64,000 nt of DNA from Fidelibacterota bacterium (GCA_018658715.1 JABHUQ010000109.1:21511-85510); one strand, 5' to 3'; counted from the stretch's first letter, positions 18,899 through 29,824 are shown. Numbers and translations: made by a program. Notes: a model not told the origin generated them from the sequence alone.

Positions 18899-20427
18899 CT
18901 CGTTTATTAACGAAAGAACAAGCTCGCCAATTAGATCAAATATCCATTAATGATTTAAATATCTCTGGAATACAACTCATGGAAAATGCAGGGAAAAAGA
19001 TTGCGGAACTTGCACGAGAATTAATATCAAAAATTCATCATCCATCTATATTAATTATTTGTGGAAAAGGGAATAATGGAGGCGATGGGTTTGCAGCTGC
19101 TTTACAATTATATGAATGGGGATATCAAATCTATATACAGGCAATATCTGATGCTCAAAATATAGTAGGTGATTCATTACACTTTTACCAACAGTGCGAA
19201 CAAAAAGAATTATTTATTACGTATGGATCTGATGTCCCGCCTATCGAAAATCAAGATTTAATCATAGATGCAGTTTTAGGAACGGGAATAAGGTTACCAA
19301 TTCGTTCTGAACTCATTCCCATAATTGAATGGATTAATCAGGTAAATAGTATTGTTTTATCAGTAGATGTTCCGTCTGGACTAGATGCGGATACAGGTCA
19401 AACAGATCCTACAGTAGTAAAAGCTGATTATACAATTACCATGGGACATGAAAAAATTGGTATGGTTTTTGGAGATGGGAAACCACTTTGCGGAATAGTC
19501 GTAACGGCTGATATTGGATTCCCCGCTATTAATGATATACAATTATCTGGGCGAGAATGGACTCTTTTCAAGGAAGACATTGCATATAAATTATTAACGT
19601 CACCCAATAGAAATACATATAAACATCGGCAAGGCAAAGTACTTATTGTTGCAGGATCAAAAGGAATGACGGGTGCAGCCATTCTTTCTACCATGGCTGC
19701 AATGCGAACTGGTGCAGGATTAACTATTACATGTACACCATCGTCATTAAATACAGTATATGAAAAACATATTTTAGAAGGAATGACATTGCCATTAGAC
19801 GATGATGGAAAAGGGTATTTTAGTCTAAACCATTTTGAAGGAATAAAAGAAAAGATGGATTGGGCTGATGTTGTTATTATTGGACCTGGATTAGGATCAC
19901 ATGAAGAAACAGTACAACTTGTTTCACAATTATTAAAATTTTCTAAAATTCCTATAATATTAGATGCAGACGGTTTGCGTTGCATCTATAATAATGCATC
20001 ATTATCAGAAATAAAGTGCCCATTAATTATTACTCCCCATTTGGGCGAATTATCTTATCTAGTTAACAAAGATTCAAGTTTAGTCCAAAATGCCCCAATG
20101 GTTTATGCTGAAGAATGGATGAAAACTTTCTCTGGGATAGCAGTTGTTAAATCAGTACCTGCAACTGTATTTCACAAAAATAAAGCAATTATGAATACAT
20201 CTGGCCATTCAGGCTTAGCTAGTGCGGGAACCGGAGATGTTTTATGTGGAATAGTTGGTAGTTTTGTCGCTCAAGGATTGTCCCTTAAAGATGCCGCACA
20301 ATTGGGTGTATTCATTCATGGAAAAACTGCTGATTCATTATTATCAAAAAAAGGGTATCGTGGATTATTAGCATCCGATTTGCTAGATGAAATCCCAAAT
20401 ATAATTAAAGTATATGAATCAGTATAA
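18895..20427 (+). CDS. nnr: Bifunctional NAD(P)H-hydrate epimerase / ADP-dependent NAD(P)H-hydrate dehydratase
   Basis: N-terminal YjeF_N (ICGKGNNGGDGFAAALQL), C-terminal carbohydrate-kinase-like domain (HRQGKVLIVAGSKGMTGAAILS, GLASAGTGDVLCGIVGSF). Confidence 0.93.
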   Translation: MTRLLTKEQARQLDQISINDLNISGIQLMENAGKKIAELARELISKIHHPSILIICGKGNNGGDGFAAALQLYEWGYQIYIQAISDAQNIVGDSLHFYQQCEQKELFITYGSDVPPIENQDLIIDAVLGTGIRLPIRSELIPIIEWINQVNSIVLSVDVPSGLDADTGQTDPTVVKADYTITMGHEKIGMVFGDGKPLCGIVVTADIGFPAINDIQLSGREWTLFKEDIAYKLLTSPNRNTYKHRQGKVLIVAGSKGMTGAAILSTMAAMRTGAGLTITCTPSSLNTVYEKHILEGMTLPLDDDGKGYFSLNHFEGIKEKMDWADVVIIGPGLGSHEETVQLVSQLLKFSKIPIILDADGLRCIYNNASLSEIKCPLIITPHLGELSYLVNKDSSLVQNAPMVYAEEWMKTFSGIAVVKSVPATVFHKNKAIMNTSGHSGLASAGTGDVLCGIVGSFVAQGLSLKDAAQLGVFIHGKTADSLLSKKGYRGLLASDLLDEIPNIIKVYESV

Positions 20428-20761
20428 AATTGGAGTTGTCCTTTATATGGGCATCATAATTATTGTTTCAAGTATTCCGGGAAACGCATATCCAAAAGTA
20501 GATATATTGAATGCAGATAAATTTGTTCATACAATTGAATATGGTATATTAGGATTTCTACTAATAAAAGCATTTCCTTGTGATTGGGGAATCCATTTAA
20601 TTGGTCTTATTTTCTTGGGCAGTTTATTTGGAATAATTGATGAATGGTATCAACAATTTACACCAGAGCGCTTCTCAAGTATGTGGGATGCACTTGCAGA
20701 TAGCTTAGGAATAATAATTGGAGTTCTCATAACAAAATTGATCATGAATACGAAAGAATGA
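20414..20761 (+). CDS. VanZ-like membrane protein
   Basis: DKFVHTIEYGILGFLL...IDEWYQQFTPERFSSMWDALADSLGIIIG. Confidence 0.85.
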   Translation: MNQYKIGVVLYMGIIIIVSSIPGNAYPKVDILNADKFVHTIEYGILGFLLIKAFPCDWGIHLIGLIFLGSLFGIIDEWYQQFTPERFSSMWDALADSLGIIIGVLITKLIMNTKE

Positions 20762-22347
20762 TAAACCAACTTTCTATAAAAAATTATGCCATTATTGATG
20801 AATTAAGTCTTCCATTTTATGAAGGATTAACCGTCGTTACAGGTGAAACAGGGTCTGGGAAATCTATTCTCCTACAAGCAATGAGTGTTGCGTTAGGTGG
20901 CAAAACATCAAAAATCATGGTAAGAAGTCACGAGTCAAGAGCCGTGGTTGAAGCTAGTTCTAATCAAGGAGACTTTAGACGAATTATAACATCAAATGGC
21001 CATCAAAAATCATTTATAAATGATGAGCCAACAGCCATCGATCTATTTAGGAATCAAACACAATATTTAGCAGATTTCCATGGCCAACATGAACAGCAAG
21101 TTATCCTGAAAAAAGATTCACACATTGATTATTTAGATCGATATGGGAATTTAGAAGCAGATAGCATAAAAGTGCAGGATTTATACCAATTATTACAATT
21201 GAAAAGAAAACAATTGAAGAATGCCATTTTATCTTCTCAAGAGCGAAAAGATCGTTTAGAACTTATCCAATTTCAGCTCCAGGAAATTCAAGCAGTTAAC
21301 CCTGAATTGGGAGAAGATATTTCATTAGACAATGCCTATCGGAAGATGGTTCACCAAGAAGAAATATTAACAACATTACAATCAACTGATGGACAACTTT
21401 CGCAAAATTCAGAATCAATCCAAAATCAGTTATCGAGTGTTAAAAACCAAATTGAAAAATTATGTAAATATGACAGCCAATTGGGAATATTGGCTAATAC
21501 AATTGATAGTGCTCTCATCTCAGTCCAAGATGTATCTTCTGGTATTAGCGACTATTTGGTGAATCTTGACCATGATCCAGACCAGTTAATAGAAGTGCAA
21601 GATAGACTTAATGCCATAGAAGGACTCAAAAGAAAATACGGTGGCCAGTTAGAAATGGTTTTAGAGAAAAAAGAAGATATTGAGAAAGAAATTCAAACAT
21701 TGTATTCTGCGAGCCAATCGGTAAACAGTTTATATGATGATATTGAAAAACTCGAAAGTGATTACAGGACGAAGGCAACCTTTCTTCATGATAAACGTAT
21801 TATAATGGCAAAGAAGTTGGCTAAAGATGTTATAGCGATTATGGAAAATTTAAATATGCCTCATGCACAATTTGAATCACGAGTTACATTATCTCCATCT
21901 AAGGATTCATTTATTACTATCAATAATATAAGCGTTAATAGTTATCCCAAAGGAATTGATCAAGTGGAATTCTACTTAAGTGCAAATCCGGGTGAACAAT
22001 TAAAGCCTTTAACGAATATTGCATCTGGGGGTGAAACTTCTAGAATTATGTTAGCTTTTAAGACTGTATTTCAAAAAAAAGATATGGTAGAAACGCTAAT
22101 ATTTGATGAAATTGATACAGGTATATCGGGTGAAACAGCAGAAAAAGTTGCTGATTGTTTAAGAAAATTAGCCAGAGATAAACAGGTTTTTTGTATTTCT
22201 CACTTACCCCAAATTACACGAAAGGCTGACTTCCATTTGCATGTGAGTAAATCCGTTGATAACAATCAGACTCACGTTGAAGCAAGCTATTTAGACAAAG
22301 AAAAAAGTGAAATAATATTAAATCAATTTTTTAACTCACAAATATAA
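20758..22347 (+). CDS. recN: DNA repair protein RecN
   Basis: MINQLSIKNYAIIDEL, Walker A TGETGSGKSI, ASGGETSRIMLAFK, LIFDEIDTGISG. Confidence 0.95.
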   Translation: MINQLSIKNYAIIDELSLPFYEGLTVVTGETGSGKSILLQAMSVALGGKTSKIMVRSHESRAVVEASSNQGDFRRIITSNGHQKSFINDEPTAIDLFRNQTQYLADFHGQHEQQVILKKDSHIDYLDRYGNLEADSIKVQDLYQLLQLKRKQLKNAILSSQERKDRLELIQFQLQEIQAVNPELGEDISLDNAYRKMVHQEEILTTLQSTDGQLSQNSESIQNQLSSVKNQIEKLCKYDSQLGILANTIDSALISVQDVSSGISDYLVNLDHDPDQLIEVQDRLNAIEGLKRKYGGQLEMVLEKKEDIEKEIQTLYSASQSVNSLYDDIEKLESDYRTKATFLHDKRIIMAKKLAKDVIAIMENLNMPHAQFESRVTLSPSKDSFITINNISVNSYPKGIDQVEFYLSANPGEQLKPLTNIASGGETSRIMLAFKTVFQKKDMVETLIFDEIDTGISGETAEKVADCLRKLARDKQVFCISHLPQITRKADFHLHVSKSVDNNQTHVEASYLDKEKSEIILNQFFNSQI

Positions 22348-22353
22348 AGTACC

Positions 22354-23607
22354 ATGGATAAAATAATAATTAATGGCGGAAATCCATTAGAAGGATCAGT
22401 TGAAATTAGTGGCGCAAAAAATGCAGTATTACCAATTATGGCAGCTGCTTTAATGGGAAATGGCATTTCTATAATTACGCGTGTCCCAGATTTAAGAGAT
22501 ACAAGAACCATGATTCGACTTATGGAAATAATTGGGGCAAAAGTTTCTTTTAAAGAAGGTACTTTAACAGTTGATGGTTCATCCGTAAATAATCCAGAAG
22601 CACCCTACGATTTGGTTAAAACAATGCGCGCATCTTTTTACGTTTTAGGACCCCTTATTGCTCGGTTTGGAGAAGTTAAAGTATCACTCCCTGGTGGATG
22701 CGCATGGGGACCACGACCTGTTGATTATCACCTAAAAGGATTGGAAGAATTAGGAGCAAAAGTCACATTGGATAGTGGATATATTTTAGCAGAATCTAAA
22801 AAATTGCAAGGGAAAACAATTCGATTCGAATATCCTAGTGTTGGTGCTACTGGGAATATTGCAATGGCTGCAGTGACAGCAAATGGTACAACAATCATCG
22901 AAAATGCTGCTCGAGAACCAGAAATTGAACAATTATGTATCTTTCTAAATAAAATGGGAGCTGATATTTCAGGAGTTGGAACAGACAAATTAATCATTAA
23001 AGGTGTTTCTCAACTTGAACCTGCTGATATTGAAGTGATTCCGGATAGAGTTGAAGCGGGCACATTTCTTATGGCTGGCGCTGCGTTAGGTGAAGTAACA
23101 ATTAACAAAATCGTACCAACACATTTAAGAACAGTTCTCATCAAATTAGAAGAGACAGGAGCCAAGGTACGCACAAATCAAAATTCAATAACAATTACTC
23201 GTTCTGATAAAATAATACCGGTTGATATGACAACTGCTGTATTCCCAGGTTTCCCCACAGATTTACAAGCACAATGGGTTGCATTAATGATGTTAGCAGA
23301 AGGATCATCTGTGATTACAGATACAGTTTATCATGATCGATTTAGCCATGTTCCTGAATTGAATCGATTGGGAGCAAATATCCATGTTGAAAATAATGTT
23401 GCTATTATTCGTGGAGTAAAAAAATTAGTTGGAGCACCTGTTATGTCAACAGATATACGAGCAAGTGCATCTTTAATCAATGGAGGATTAATGGCTCATG
23501 GGAGAACAGAAGTGAGTCGTATATATCATATTGATCGTGGTTATGAAAGGATTGAAGAAAAATTCAGATCACTTGGAGCAGATATTATGAGAAAAACTGA
23601 ATCTTGA
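22354..23607 (+). CDS. murA: UDP-N-acetylglucosamine 1-carboxyvinyltransferase
   Basis: GGNPLEGSVEISGAKNAVLPIMAAALM; PGGCAWGPRPVDYHLKGLEELGA; FPTDLQAQ. Confidence 0.95.
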   Translation: MDKIIINGGNPLEGSVEISGAKNAVLPIMAAALMGNGISIITRVPDLRDTRTMIRLMEIIGAKVSFKEGTLTVDGSSVNNPEAPYDLVKTMRASFYVLGPLIARFGEVKVSLPGGCAWGPRPVDYHLKGLEELGAKVTLDSGYILAESKKLQGKTIRFEYPSVGATGNIAMAAVTANGTTIIENAAREPEIEQLCIFLNKMGADISGVGTDKLIIKGVSQLEPADIEVIPDRVEAGTFLMAGAALGEVTINKIVPTHLRTVLIKLEETGAKVRTNQNSITITRSDKIIPVDMTTAVFPGFPTDLQAQWVALMMLAEGSSVITDTVYHDRFSHVPELNRLGANIHVENNVAIIRGVKKLVGAPVMSTDIRASASLINGGLMAHGRTEVSRIYHIDRGYERIEEKFRSLGADIMRKTES

Positions 23608-23670
23608 TTTCGTGCTTTTTATAAACTTAAAAAGATGTAATTTTTCGCAATTATTAGTGATGATTTTAAG

Positions 23671-25020
23671 ATGAGAGTTGTTATTATAGGCGGTGGAGAA
23701 GTTGGCTTCCATGTGGCAAAAGCCCTGAGTGAAGAAAATTTCGATATAACCATAATAGATATTTCCCCTGAAAAGTGTAGGCGTGCTTCCGAAAACCTTG
23801 ATGTAATTGTTGTAGAAGGGAATGGCGCAAGTCCAAAAACATTGGTTGAAGCAAATGTTAGTGAAGCGGATTATGTTTTATGCCTAACACGTGTAGATGA
23901 AGTAAACTTGATTGCATCCCAACAAGCTCATGAATTGGGAGCAACAAAAATTATTGCAAGACTTCGAAATCAGCAATACACTACACGGCATTCAATTATT
24001 CGACCAGAAAAATTTGGTGTAGATCTTGTCATCCATCCAGAACGTGCTGCAACAGAAGAAATTATTCGTCTCATCCATCATCCATACGCTGTCCAAGCAA
24101 TGGATTTTGAAAGTGGAAGATTAAAAATGCTTGGTGTGTATATGGATAAAACTTGTGCAAGTTTTTTAAATCGTCCTTTAGGAGAGATTGCATTGGAAAA
24201 TAACCATTTTAAATTTGGTATTATTGCTGTTTTAAGAAATAGTGAAACACACGTTCCGTGGGCAGATTTCAAATTTGAAATAGGTGATTGTATTTATTTT
24301 ATAGTTAAGGCAGAAGATGAACCAAACTTACTTGGAATGTTATGTAAAGAAGCTCAAGAAGTAAAAAGAGTTATGATTCTAGGCGGGAGCAAAATAGGTC
24401 GTTCTTTAGCTGAAGAATTGAAAGACACATATTCTGTTCGTTTGATAGAAGAAAACCGGAAAAAAGCTGAATATATTGCTCATACTATTGACGATATTAT
24501 GGTAATTAATGGAGATGGAACGGATATAGAATTTCTTAAGGCAGAAAATATCCAAGATGTGGATAGCTTTATTGCCGTGACGGAAAATGAAAAAACAAAT
24601 TTAATTGCTGGTTTATTAGCTCATCATATGGGTTCGGGTCAAACTATTACTCATGTAACAAAAACAGAGTATATACCAACAATTCAAGAAATTGGAATTG
24701 TGTCGGTGATTAGTAAAAATTTATCAACAGTTAACTCCATATTACGAGAAATGCATAGTGATATTTCAAATGCGAGTGTAACAACATTTGAAGAAATTGA
24801 TGTAGATGTGATCGAATTTCAACCAGAGAAAGGATCACGTGCTGTTGAAGCACCGCTGCGTGAATTAGACTTTCCAGCAGATAGTATTGTTGGAATGATT
24901 AACCATCATGGTAAGTTAATGCTTGCTCGTGGCGATTCGCAAATGACCGTTGACGATATTGCATTAGTATTTGCAAAACCAAAAGCCATACCAAAACTAA
25001 AAAAACTTTTTTCAGCATGA
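23671..25020 (+). CDS. trkA: Trk system potassium transporter TrkA (two RCK units)
   Basis: MRVVIIGGGEVGFHVAKALSEENFDITIID; second NAD-binding repeat MILGGSKIGRSLAEEL. Confidence 0.95.
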   Translation: MRVVIIGGGEVGFHVAKALSEENFDITIIDISPEKCRRASENLDVIVVEGNGASPKTLVEANVSEADYVLCLTRVDEVNLIASQQAHELGATKIIARLRNQQYTTRHSIIRPEKFGVDLVIHPERAATEEIIRLIHHPYAVQAMDFESGRLKMLGVYMDKTCASFLNRPLGEIALENNHFKFGIIAVLRNSETHVPWADFKFEIGDCIYFIVKAEDEPNLLGMLCKEAQEVKRVMILGGSKIGRSLAEELKDTYSVRLIEENRKKAEYIAHTIDDIMVINGDGTDIEFLKAENIQDVDSFIAVTENEKTNLIAGLLAHHMGSGQTITHVTKTEYIPTIQEIGIVSVISKNLSTVNSILREMHSDISNASVTTFEEIDVDVIEFQPEKGSRAVEAPLRELDFPADSIVGMINHHGKLMLARGDSQMTVDDIALVFAKPKAIPKLKKLFSA

Positions 25021-26486
25021 AATCTAAAACACTCCTAAATATTCTGGGAGCTGTCCTAGCTTTTATGGGCATTACAATGGTAGCGCCTATTTTAATATCA
25101 GCTTTTTATAATGAATCTGATTTTATTGGTTTTGTTTATTCTTCTGCTATATGTATCTCGATAGGGATTCCAATATGGTATTTTACTCGTACGAATCGTT
25201 CATTAACGAATCGAGATGGATTTGCAATTGTTACATTCTCTTGGATTATGACTGCATTAGCTGGTTCATTGCCTTTCTATTTGAGTGGATCCATTCCCGA
25301 TTTTACAAATGCATTTTTTGAATCTATGTCGGGAGTCACAACAACTGGGGCATCCATTCTAGGTAATGCTGAAGTGATGCCCCATTTGCCAAATGGAATT
25401 GAAAGTTTGCCGCATGGGATATTATTTTGGCGTTCATTTATCCAGTGGATTGGTGGAATGGGGATTGTAGTATTCTATATTGCTATTTTGCCTTTATTAG
25501 GGGTGGGTGGTGTTCAATTATTTAAGGCTGAAGTACCTGGACCTGTCGCAGATAAAATTACACCACGCGTTCGTGAAACAGCCAAATACCTTTGGTTGGT
25601 TTATACAGGATTTACTCTCGCAGAAGTGATTGCACTTATGATTGCCGGTATGCCAGTCTTTGATGCTGTTTGCCACTCATTAACGACGATGCCAACTGGT
25701 GGATTTTCAACAAAAAATGCTAGTATTGGATTTTATGATAGTTCTGCAATACACTACATTATTACATTTTTCATGTTTGTAGCTGGAGTGAATTTCACTC
25801 TCCATTTTAAGGCAATTGCAGGAGATTTCAAGGGGTATTTTCGAGATAAAGAGTTTTTAGCTTACCTGAGTATTATTATGGGTATTTCTATTATCATCTT
25901 TTTATCTCTCGTTTCTCATGGTGGAGCCTTGTCACAAATAAATGTTCGAGATTCTATTTTCCAGACCGTTTCTATTCTAACAACAACAGGGTTTGGATCT
26001 CCCGATTATGAATTATGGCCATACTTTGTCCAAATAATACTATTAGTTTTAATGTTTGTTGGCGGAATGGGAGGTTCGACAGGTGGCGGAATGAAAATAA
26101 TTCGGTGTATGTTATTGGGGAAATATGCTGCACATGAAACTAGACGAATGCTCCATTCCCGAGCTATTATTCCTGTAAGAATTGGAAAACACCATGTGAG
26201 TGAAGATGTGGTTCAAAATACTTTAGGCTTCTTCTTATTTTTCATTACTGCTTTTGTAATAACATCCATTTTATTAACTATGTTAGGTATAGATATTGAA
26301 TCTGCGATTGGTGCTTCTGCGTCTGCAATGGGTAATATTGGCCCTGGATTAGCTCAATTTGGGCCCACAGATAATTATGCATTATTGCCTGATTTAGGGA
26401 AATGGATATTAACATTTTGTATGTTATTAGGTCGATTAGAAATATTTACAGTTATGGTTCTATTTAGCCGAACATTTTGGAAATAA
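25017..26486 (+). CDS. trkH: Trk-type potassium transporter TrkH
   Basis: Polytopic membrane protein; SGVTTTGASIL, TTMPTGGFSTKNAS, VGGMGGSTGGGMKIIR; overlaps trkA. Confidence 0.95.
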   Translation: MKSKTLLNILGAVLAFMGITMVAPILISAFYNESDFIGFVYSSAICISIGIPIWYFTRTNRSLTNRDGFAIVTFSWIMTALAGSLPFYLSGSIPDFTNAFFESMSGVTTTGASILGNAEVMPHLPNGIESLPHGILFWRSFIQWIGGMGIVVFYIAILPLLGVGGVQLFKAEVPGPVADKITPRVRETAKYLWLVYTGFTLAEVIALMIAGMPVFDAVCHSLTTMPTGGFSTKNASIGFYDSSAIHYIITFFMFVAGVNFTLHFKAIAGDFKGYFRDKEFLAYLSIIMGISIIIFLSLVSHGGALSQINVRDSIFQTVSILTTTGFGSPDYELWPYFVQIILLVLMFVGGMGGSTGGGMKIIRCMLLGKYAAHETRRMLHSRAIIPVRIGKHHVSEDVVQNTLGFFLFFITAFVITSILLTMLGIDIESAIGASASAMGNIGPGLAQFGPTDNYALLPDLGKWILTFCMLLGRLEIFTVMVLFSRTFWK

Positions 26487-26497
26487 TTGAGGAAAAT

Positions 26498-27268
26498 ATG
26501 AATTTTATTCAAACATCAAGTGATGATGGAATTGCTACATTAACCATTGATAGGCCAGATGCATTAAATGCTATGAATCCTACCATTTTAAAGGAATTAA
26601 CAACGAATATACAATCGGCAATTGATAATCCGGATGTTGGAGTCATTGTATTAACGGGAAGTGGCGATAAAGCTTTTATCGCAGGTGCTGATATTAAAGA
26701 AATGTCACAAATGACACCGAAGGAAGCATATTCTTTTGGCCATCTAGGTAAAAATCTAGCAGATACCATCGAACATTCGCCTAAGCCAGTGATTGCAGCT
26801 GTGAATGGATTTGCATTAGGTGGGGGATGTGAAATTAGTTTAGCATGCCATTTACGTTTTGCTTCTGAAAATGCTAAATTTGCTCAGCCCGAAGTAAAAT
26901 TAGGTATTATACCAGGTTGGGGAGGAACACAACGATTGCCCAGAATTGTTGGAAAAGGGATAGCCACTGAACTTATTATTGGTGGTCATATGATTGATGC
27001 ACAGGAAGCGCACCGAATTGGTCTTGTCAATCGAGTATTCTCAAGTGATGAACTTTTGGGTGAAACGAATGCTTTTGCTCAATTAATCATTAAAAATGGA
27101 CCAAAAGCAGTTGCAGAATCTTTAAGGTGTATCAATGAATCTTCAGAAAGACAATTATCTGATGGTCTATCTCACGAATTAAATTCATTCGCACAATTAT
27201 TTTCTACAGATGAAACAAAAGAAGGTTTAACCGCTTTCGTAGAAAAGCGTCCTGCCGAATTCAGATAA
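26498..27268 (+). CDS. Enoyl-CoA hydratase/isomerase family protein
   Basis: TIDRPDALNAMN, AFIAGADIKEM, NGFALGGGCEISLACHLRFA. Start at ATG 26498 is preferred over the track start at 26477. Confidence 0.92.
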   Translation: MNFIQTSSDDGIATLTIDRPDALNAMNPTILKELTTNIQSAIDNPDVGVIVLTGSGDKAFIAGADIKEMSQMTPKEAYSFGHLGKNLADTIEHSPKPVIAAVNGFALGGGCEISLACHLRFASENAKFAQPEVKLGIIPGWGGTQRLPRIVGKGIATELIIGGHMIDAQEAHRIGLVNRVFSSDELLGETNAFAQLIIKNGPKAVAESLRCINESSERQLSDGLSHELNSFAQLFSTDETKEGLTAFVEKRPAEFR

Positions 27269-27274
27269 AACAGA

Positions 27275-28312
27275 GTGAAAAGAACTGTAATACTGGCTAT
27301 TGGTGCCTTTAATTATATTTTAAATAAAACAGGGAATATGCTACTGCGGTATAAACCGGAAGAAGTTGTAGCTATAATAGACCCGACGAAAGTAGGCGAA
27401 ACTGCAGATAGTGTTATTGGGTATGGTGGACATATTCCTGTTGTATCCAATTTTAAAGAATCACTCACTTATAATCCAAATTCTCTTGTGATCGGGAATG
27501 CCCCACAAGGGGGTACTATTAATGAAGCCTACCGCCATGAAATAAATCAAGCTATTCAAGCGAAATGTGATATTTATAGTGGAATGCATGTTTTTTTAAA
27601 TGATGATCCTTCCTTTACTGAATTAGCTCAAATCAATCAAGTCTCTTTGGTGGATTTGCGTCGTCCTCCAAAACAGAACCATTTCCCAAAAGGATTATGG
27701 AAAAACCGCACTTATCCTGTAATGTTAATTGTTGGTACTGATTGTGATACAGGCAAAATGACCACAGCATGGGAAATTAAACAACAGTTAAGTGAATTCG
27801 GGAAAAAAGTATCTTTCCTAGGAACGGGACAAACAGGCATATTATTGGGTGAATCCGGCATCCCGGTAGATGCTATTGTGTCTGATTTTATGGCTGGGGA
27901 AGTTGAATATCATATAGATCAAATAAGTCAGGGAACAGATTTAGTTGTGGTTGAGGGGCAAGGTGCTATTAGTAATTATGCCTATTCTGGAGTAACACTT
28001 GGACTTTTGCATGGCGCCATGCCTGATTTCATGATTATGACACATGATCCAGGAAGAGAATTGGATGTTTTAGACTATCCAATGCCTGATATACAAAAAA
28101 TGTTAGACTTGCATTTAGACTTGTTAAAACCATTTAAAAAAGCATCATTTCTTGGCATAAACCTATTAACACATAAACTTGATGAAACATCCGCTTTAAA
28201 AATGATTCATGAATATGAAGAAAAATATCATTTGCCTTGTACAGACTTGGTTCGATTTGGAAATAGGCAATTTATAGAAAAAATTGAAAGAGCATTAAAT
28301 CAATGGACTTAA
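27275..28312 (+). CDS. DUF1611 family protein, DgcN-like (GTG start)
   Basis: P-loop-like VGTDCDTGKMTTAWEI, EGQGAISNYAYSGVTLGLLHGAMPD typical of DUF1611; overlaps the following enolase-superfamily epimerase gene. Confidence 0.8.
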   Translation: MKRTVILAIGAFNYILNKTGNMLLRYKPEEVVAIIDPTKVGETADSVIGYGGHIPVVSNFKESLTYNPNSLVIGNAPQGGTINEAYRHEINQAIQAKCDIYSGMHVFLNDDPSFTELAQINQVSLVDLRRPPKQNHFPKGLWKNRTYPVMLIVGTDCDTGKMTTAWEIKQQLSEFGKKVSFLGTGQTGILLGESGIPVDAIVSDFMAGEVEYHIDQISQGTDLVVVEGQGAISNYAYSGVTLGLLHGAMPDFMIMTHDPGRELDVLDYPMPDIQKMLDLHLDLLKPFKKASFLGINLLTHKLDETSALKMIHEYEEKYHLPCTDLVRFGNRQFIEKIERALNQWT

Positions 28313-29334
28313 TCTTTAAACAATTTAGAATACAGTGTACACATCCATTTGGTATAGCTAGGAGTACGCATGACTATTATGATATAATATTTGTGTATTT
28401 AGAACATGATGGCATTATTGGGCGTGGAGAAGCAGCTCCATCAAAACGATATGGTGAATATCCAATTAATGTTTTAAATCAATTGAAGAAAATCTTAGAT
28501 ATTCCACATTTTGATTCAGCGGTAGATGGTGATACGTGGTTTATGAGCCAATCTAATGGAATTAAGTCTCTTGAAGCTGCATTAAGTATGGCGTGGTTAG
28601 ATTGGTGGACACAAAAAAATAATCAACCATTATATGATTATTTTCAAGCTGATTCATCCCAACAGTTAGACACATCGTTTACCATAGCCATTGGTGAACT
28701 AAATCTTATACCCGATAAAATCGATGAAGCATCTCCTTATTCGATTATTAAGGTAAAATTAGGAGTTAGCGAATCAGAAGATAAAGACATTATTCGTCGG
28801 ATTAGAAAAGAAACGGATAAATTAATTCGGGTTGATGCAAATGAAGGATGGGATTTAGAGACAGGTGAAAGGATGTGCCATTGGCTTTCGGATCAAAACG
28901 TTGAATTTATAGAACAACCATTTAAAGCTGATAATTTAGGGGACACGGCCATTCTAAAACAAAAATCACCCTTACCCATCATTGCTGATGAAAATAGCAT
29001 GAATTCGGGAGATATTGAAAAAATCGCACATGCATTTCATGGTATAAATATAAAATTGATGAAGTGTGGAAGTTTATTAGAAGCAGAAAAAATGATCCAA
29101 CTTGCACGAGAATACGATTTGGAAATAATGCTGGGCTGTATGGTAGAATCATCTGTGGGAATTACAGCTGCATCTCATTTATCACCCTTAGTTGATTATG
29201 CAGATTTAGATGGAAACTTATTAATCGATAATGATCCCTATTCTGGCGTTAAAATTTACAATGGGAAAATAATTCTTCCTGAAAGCCCAGGATTAGGAAT
29301 TAAATTAAATTCTGATATTGAAAACCTTTTATAA
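28303..29334 (+). CDS. Dipeptide epimerase / DgcA-like racemase (enolase superfamily)
   Basis: SIIKVKLG (KxK motif region), IRVDANEGWDLETG, IEQPF, PIIADENSM, KLMKCGS. Confidence 0.88.
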   Translation: MDLIFKQFRIQCTHPFGIARSTHDYYDIIFVYLEHDGIIGRGEAAPSKRYGEYPINVLNQLKKILDIPHFDSAVDGDTWFMSQSNGIKSLEAALSMAWLDWWTQKNNQPLYDYFQADSSQQLDTSFTIAIGELNLIPDKIDEASPYSIIKVKLGVSESEDKDIIRRIRKETDKLIRVDANEGWDLETGERMCHWLSDQNVEFIEQPFKADNLGDTAILKQKSPLPIIADENSMNSGDIEKIAHAFHGINIKLMKCGSLLEAEKMIQLAREYDLEIMLGCMVESSVGITAASHLSPLVDYADLDGNLLIDNDPYSGVKIYNGKIILPESPGLGIKLNSDIENLL

Positions 29335-29343
29335 GGATAAAAC

Positions 29344-29769
29344 ATGAAAATACTTGGTATTGAACATATTGGTGTAGCCGTTAAAAATATATCTGATAAT
29401 GCACCTTTTTGGAATCATATTTTAGGATTAAATAAAACTGGGTCAGAAACTGTTAAAGATCAAGGTGTTAAAACAGATATTTTTAATACGGGGAAAGGAA
29501 AAATAGAATTATTGGAAGCATTAGATGATACATCTCCTATTGCAAAATATTTAGATAGAAGGGGACCTGGAATACATCATGTATGCCTTCAGGTGGAAGA
29601 TATAACTACAGCAATAAAAGAATTAAAAGATAATAACATCCAAACAATAGGTGACCATTATACTACTGGATCCGAAGGGTATAAAATAATATTTATACAT
29701 CCAAAAACTACTGGGGGCGTATTAGTTGAACTAGCGGAAAAGCCAGAGATTAATCATGAGAAGGAGTGA
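29344..29769 (+). CDS. mce: Methylmalonyl-CoA epimerase
   Basis: GIEHIGVAVKNI...IELLEALDDTSPIAKYLDRRGPGIHHVCLQVEDI...GVLVELAE. Confidence 0.93.
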   Translation: MKILGIEHIGVAVKNISDNAPFWNHILGLNKTGSETVKDQGVKTDIFNTGKGKIELLEALDDTSPIAKYLDRRGPGIHHVCLQVEDITTAIKELKDNNIQTIGDHYTTGSEGYKIIFIHPKTTGGVLVELAEKPEINHEKE

Positions 29770-29802
29770 CTATTCGGCAGAGGATAATGGACAGGTTAAG
29801 GC

Positions 29803-29824
29803 GATAGCCCCGCAATTGTGGGGC
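29803..29824. terminator. GC-rich stem-loop in intergenic region
   Basis: AGCCCCGCAATTGTGGGGCT near-perfect palindrome, similar to the stem-loops at 34581 and 35486. Confidence 0.45.

Noticed and set aside
19428-19985. 185-aa minus-strand ORF antisense to nnr
   Set aside because: Overlaps conserved nnr coding sequence on the opposite strand; composition consistent with a shadow ORF.
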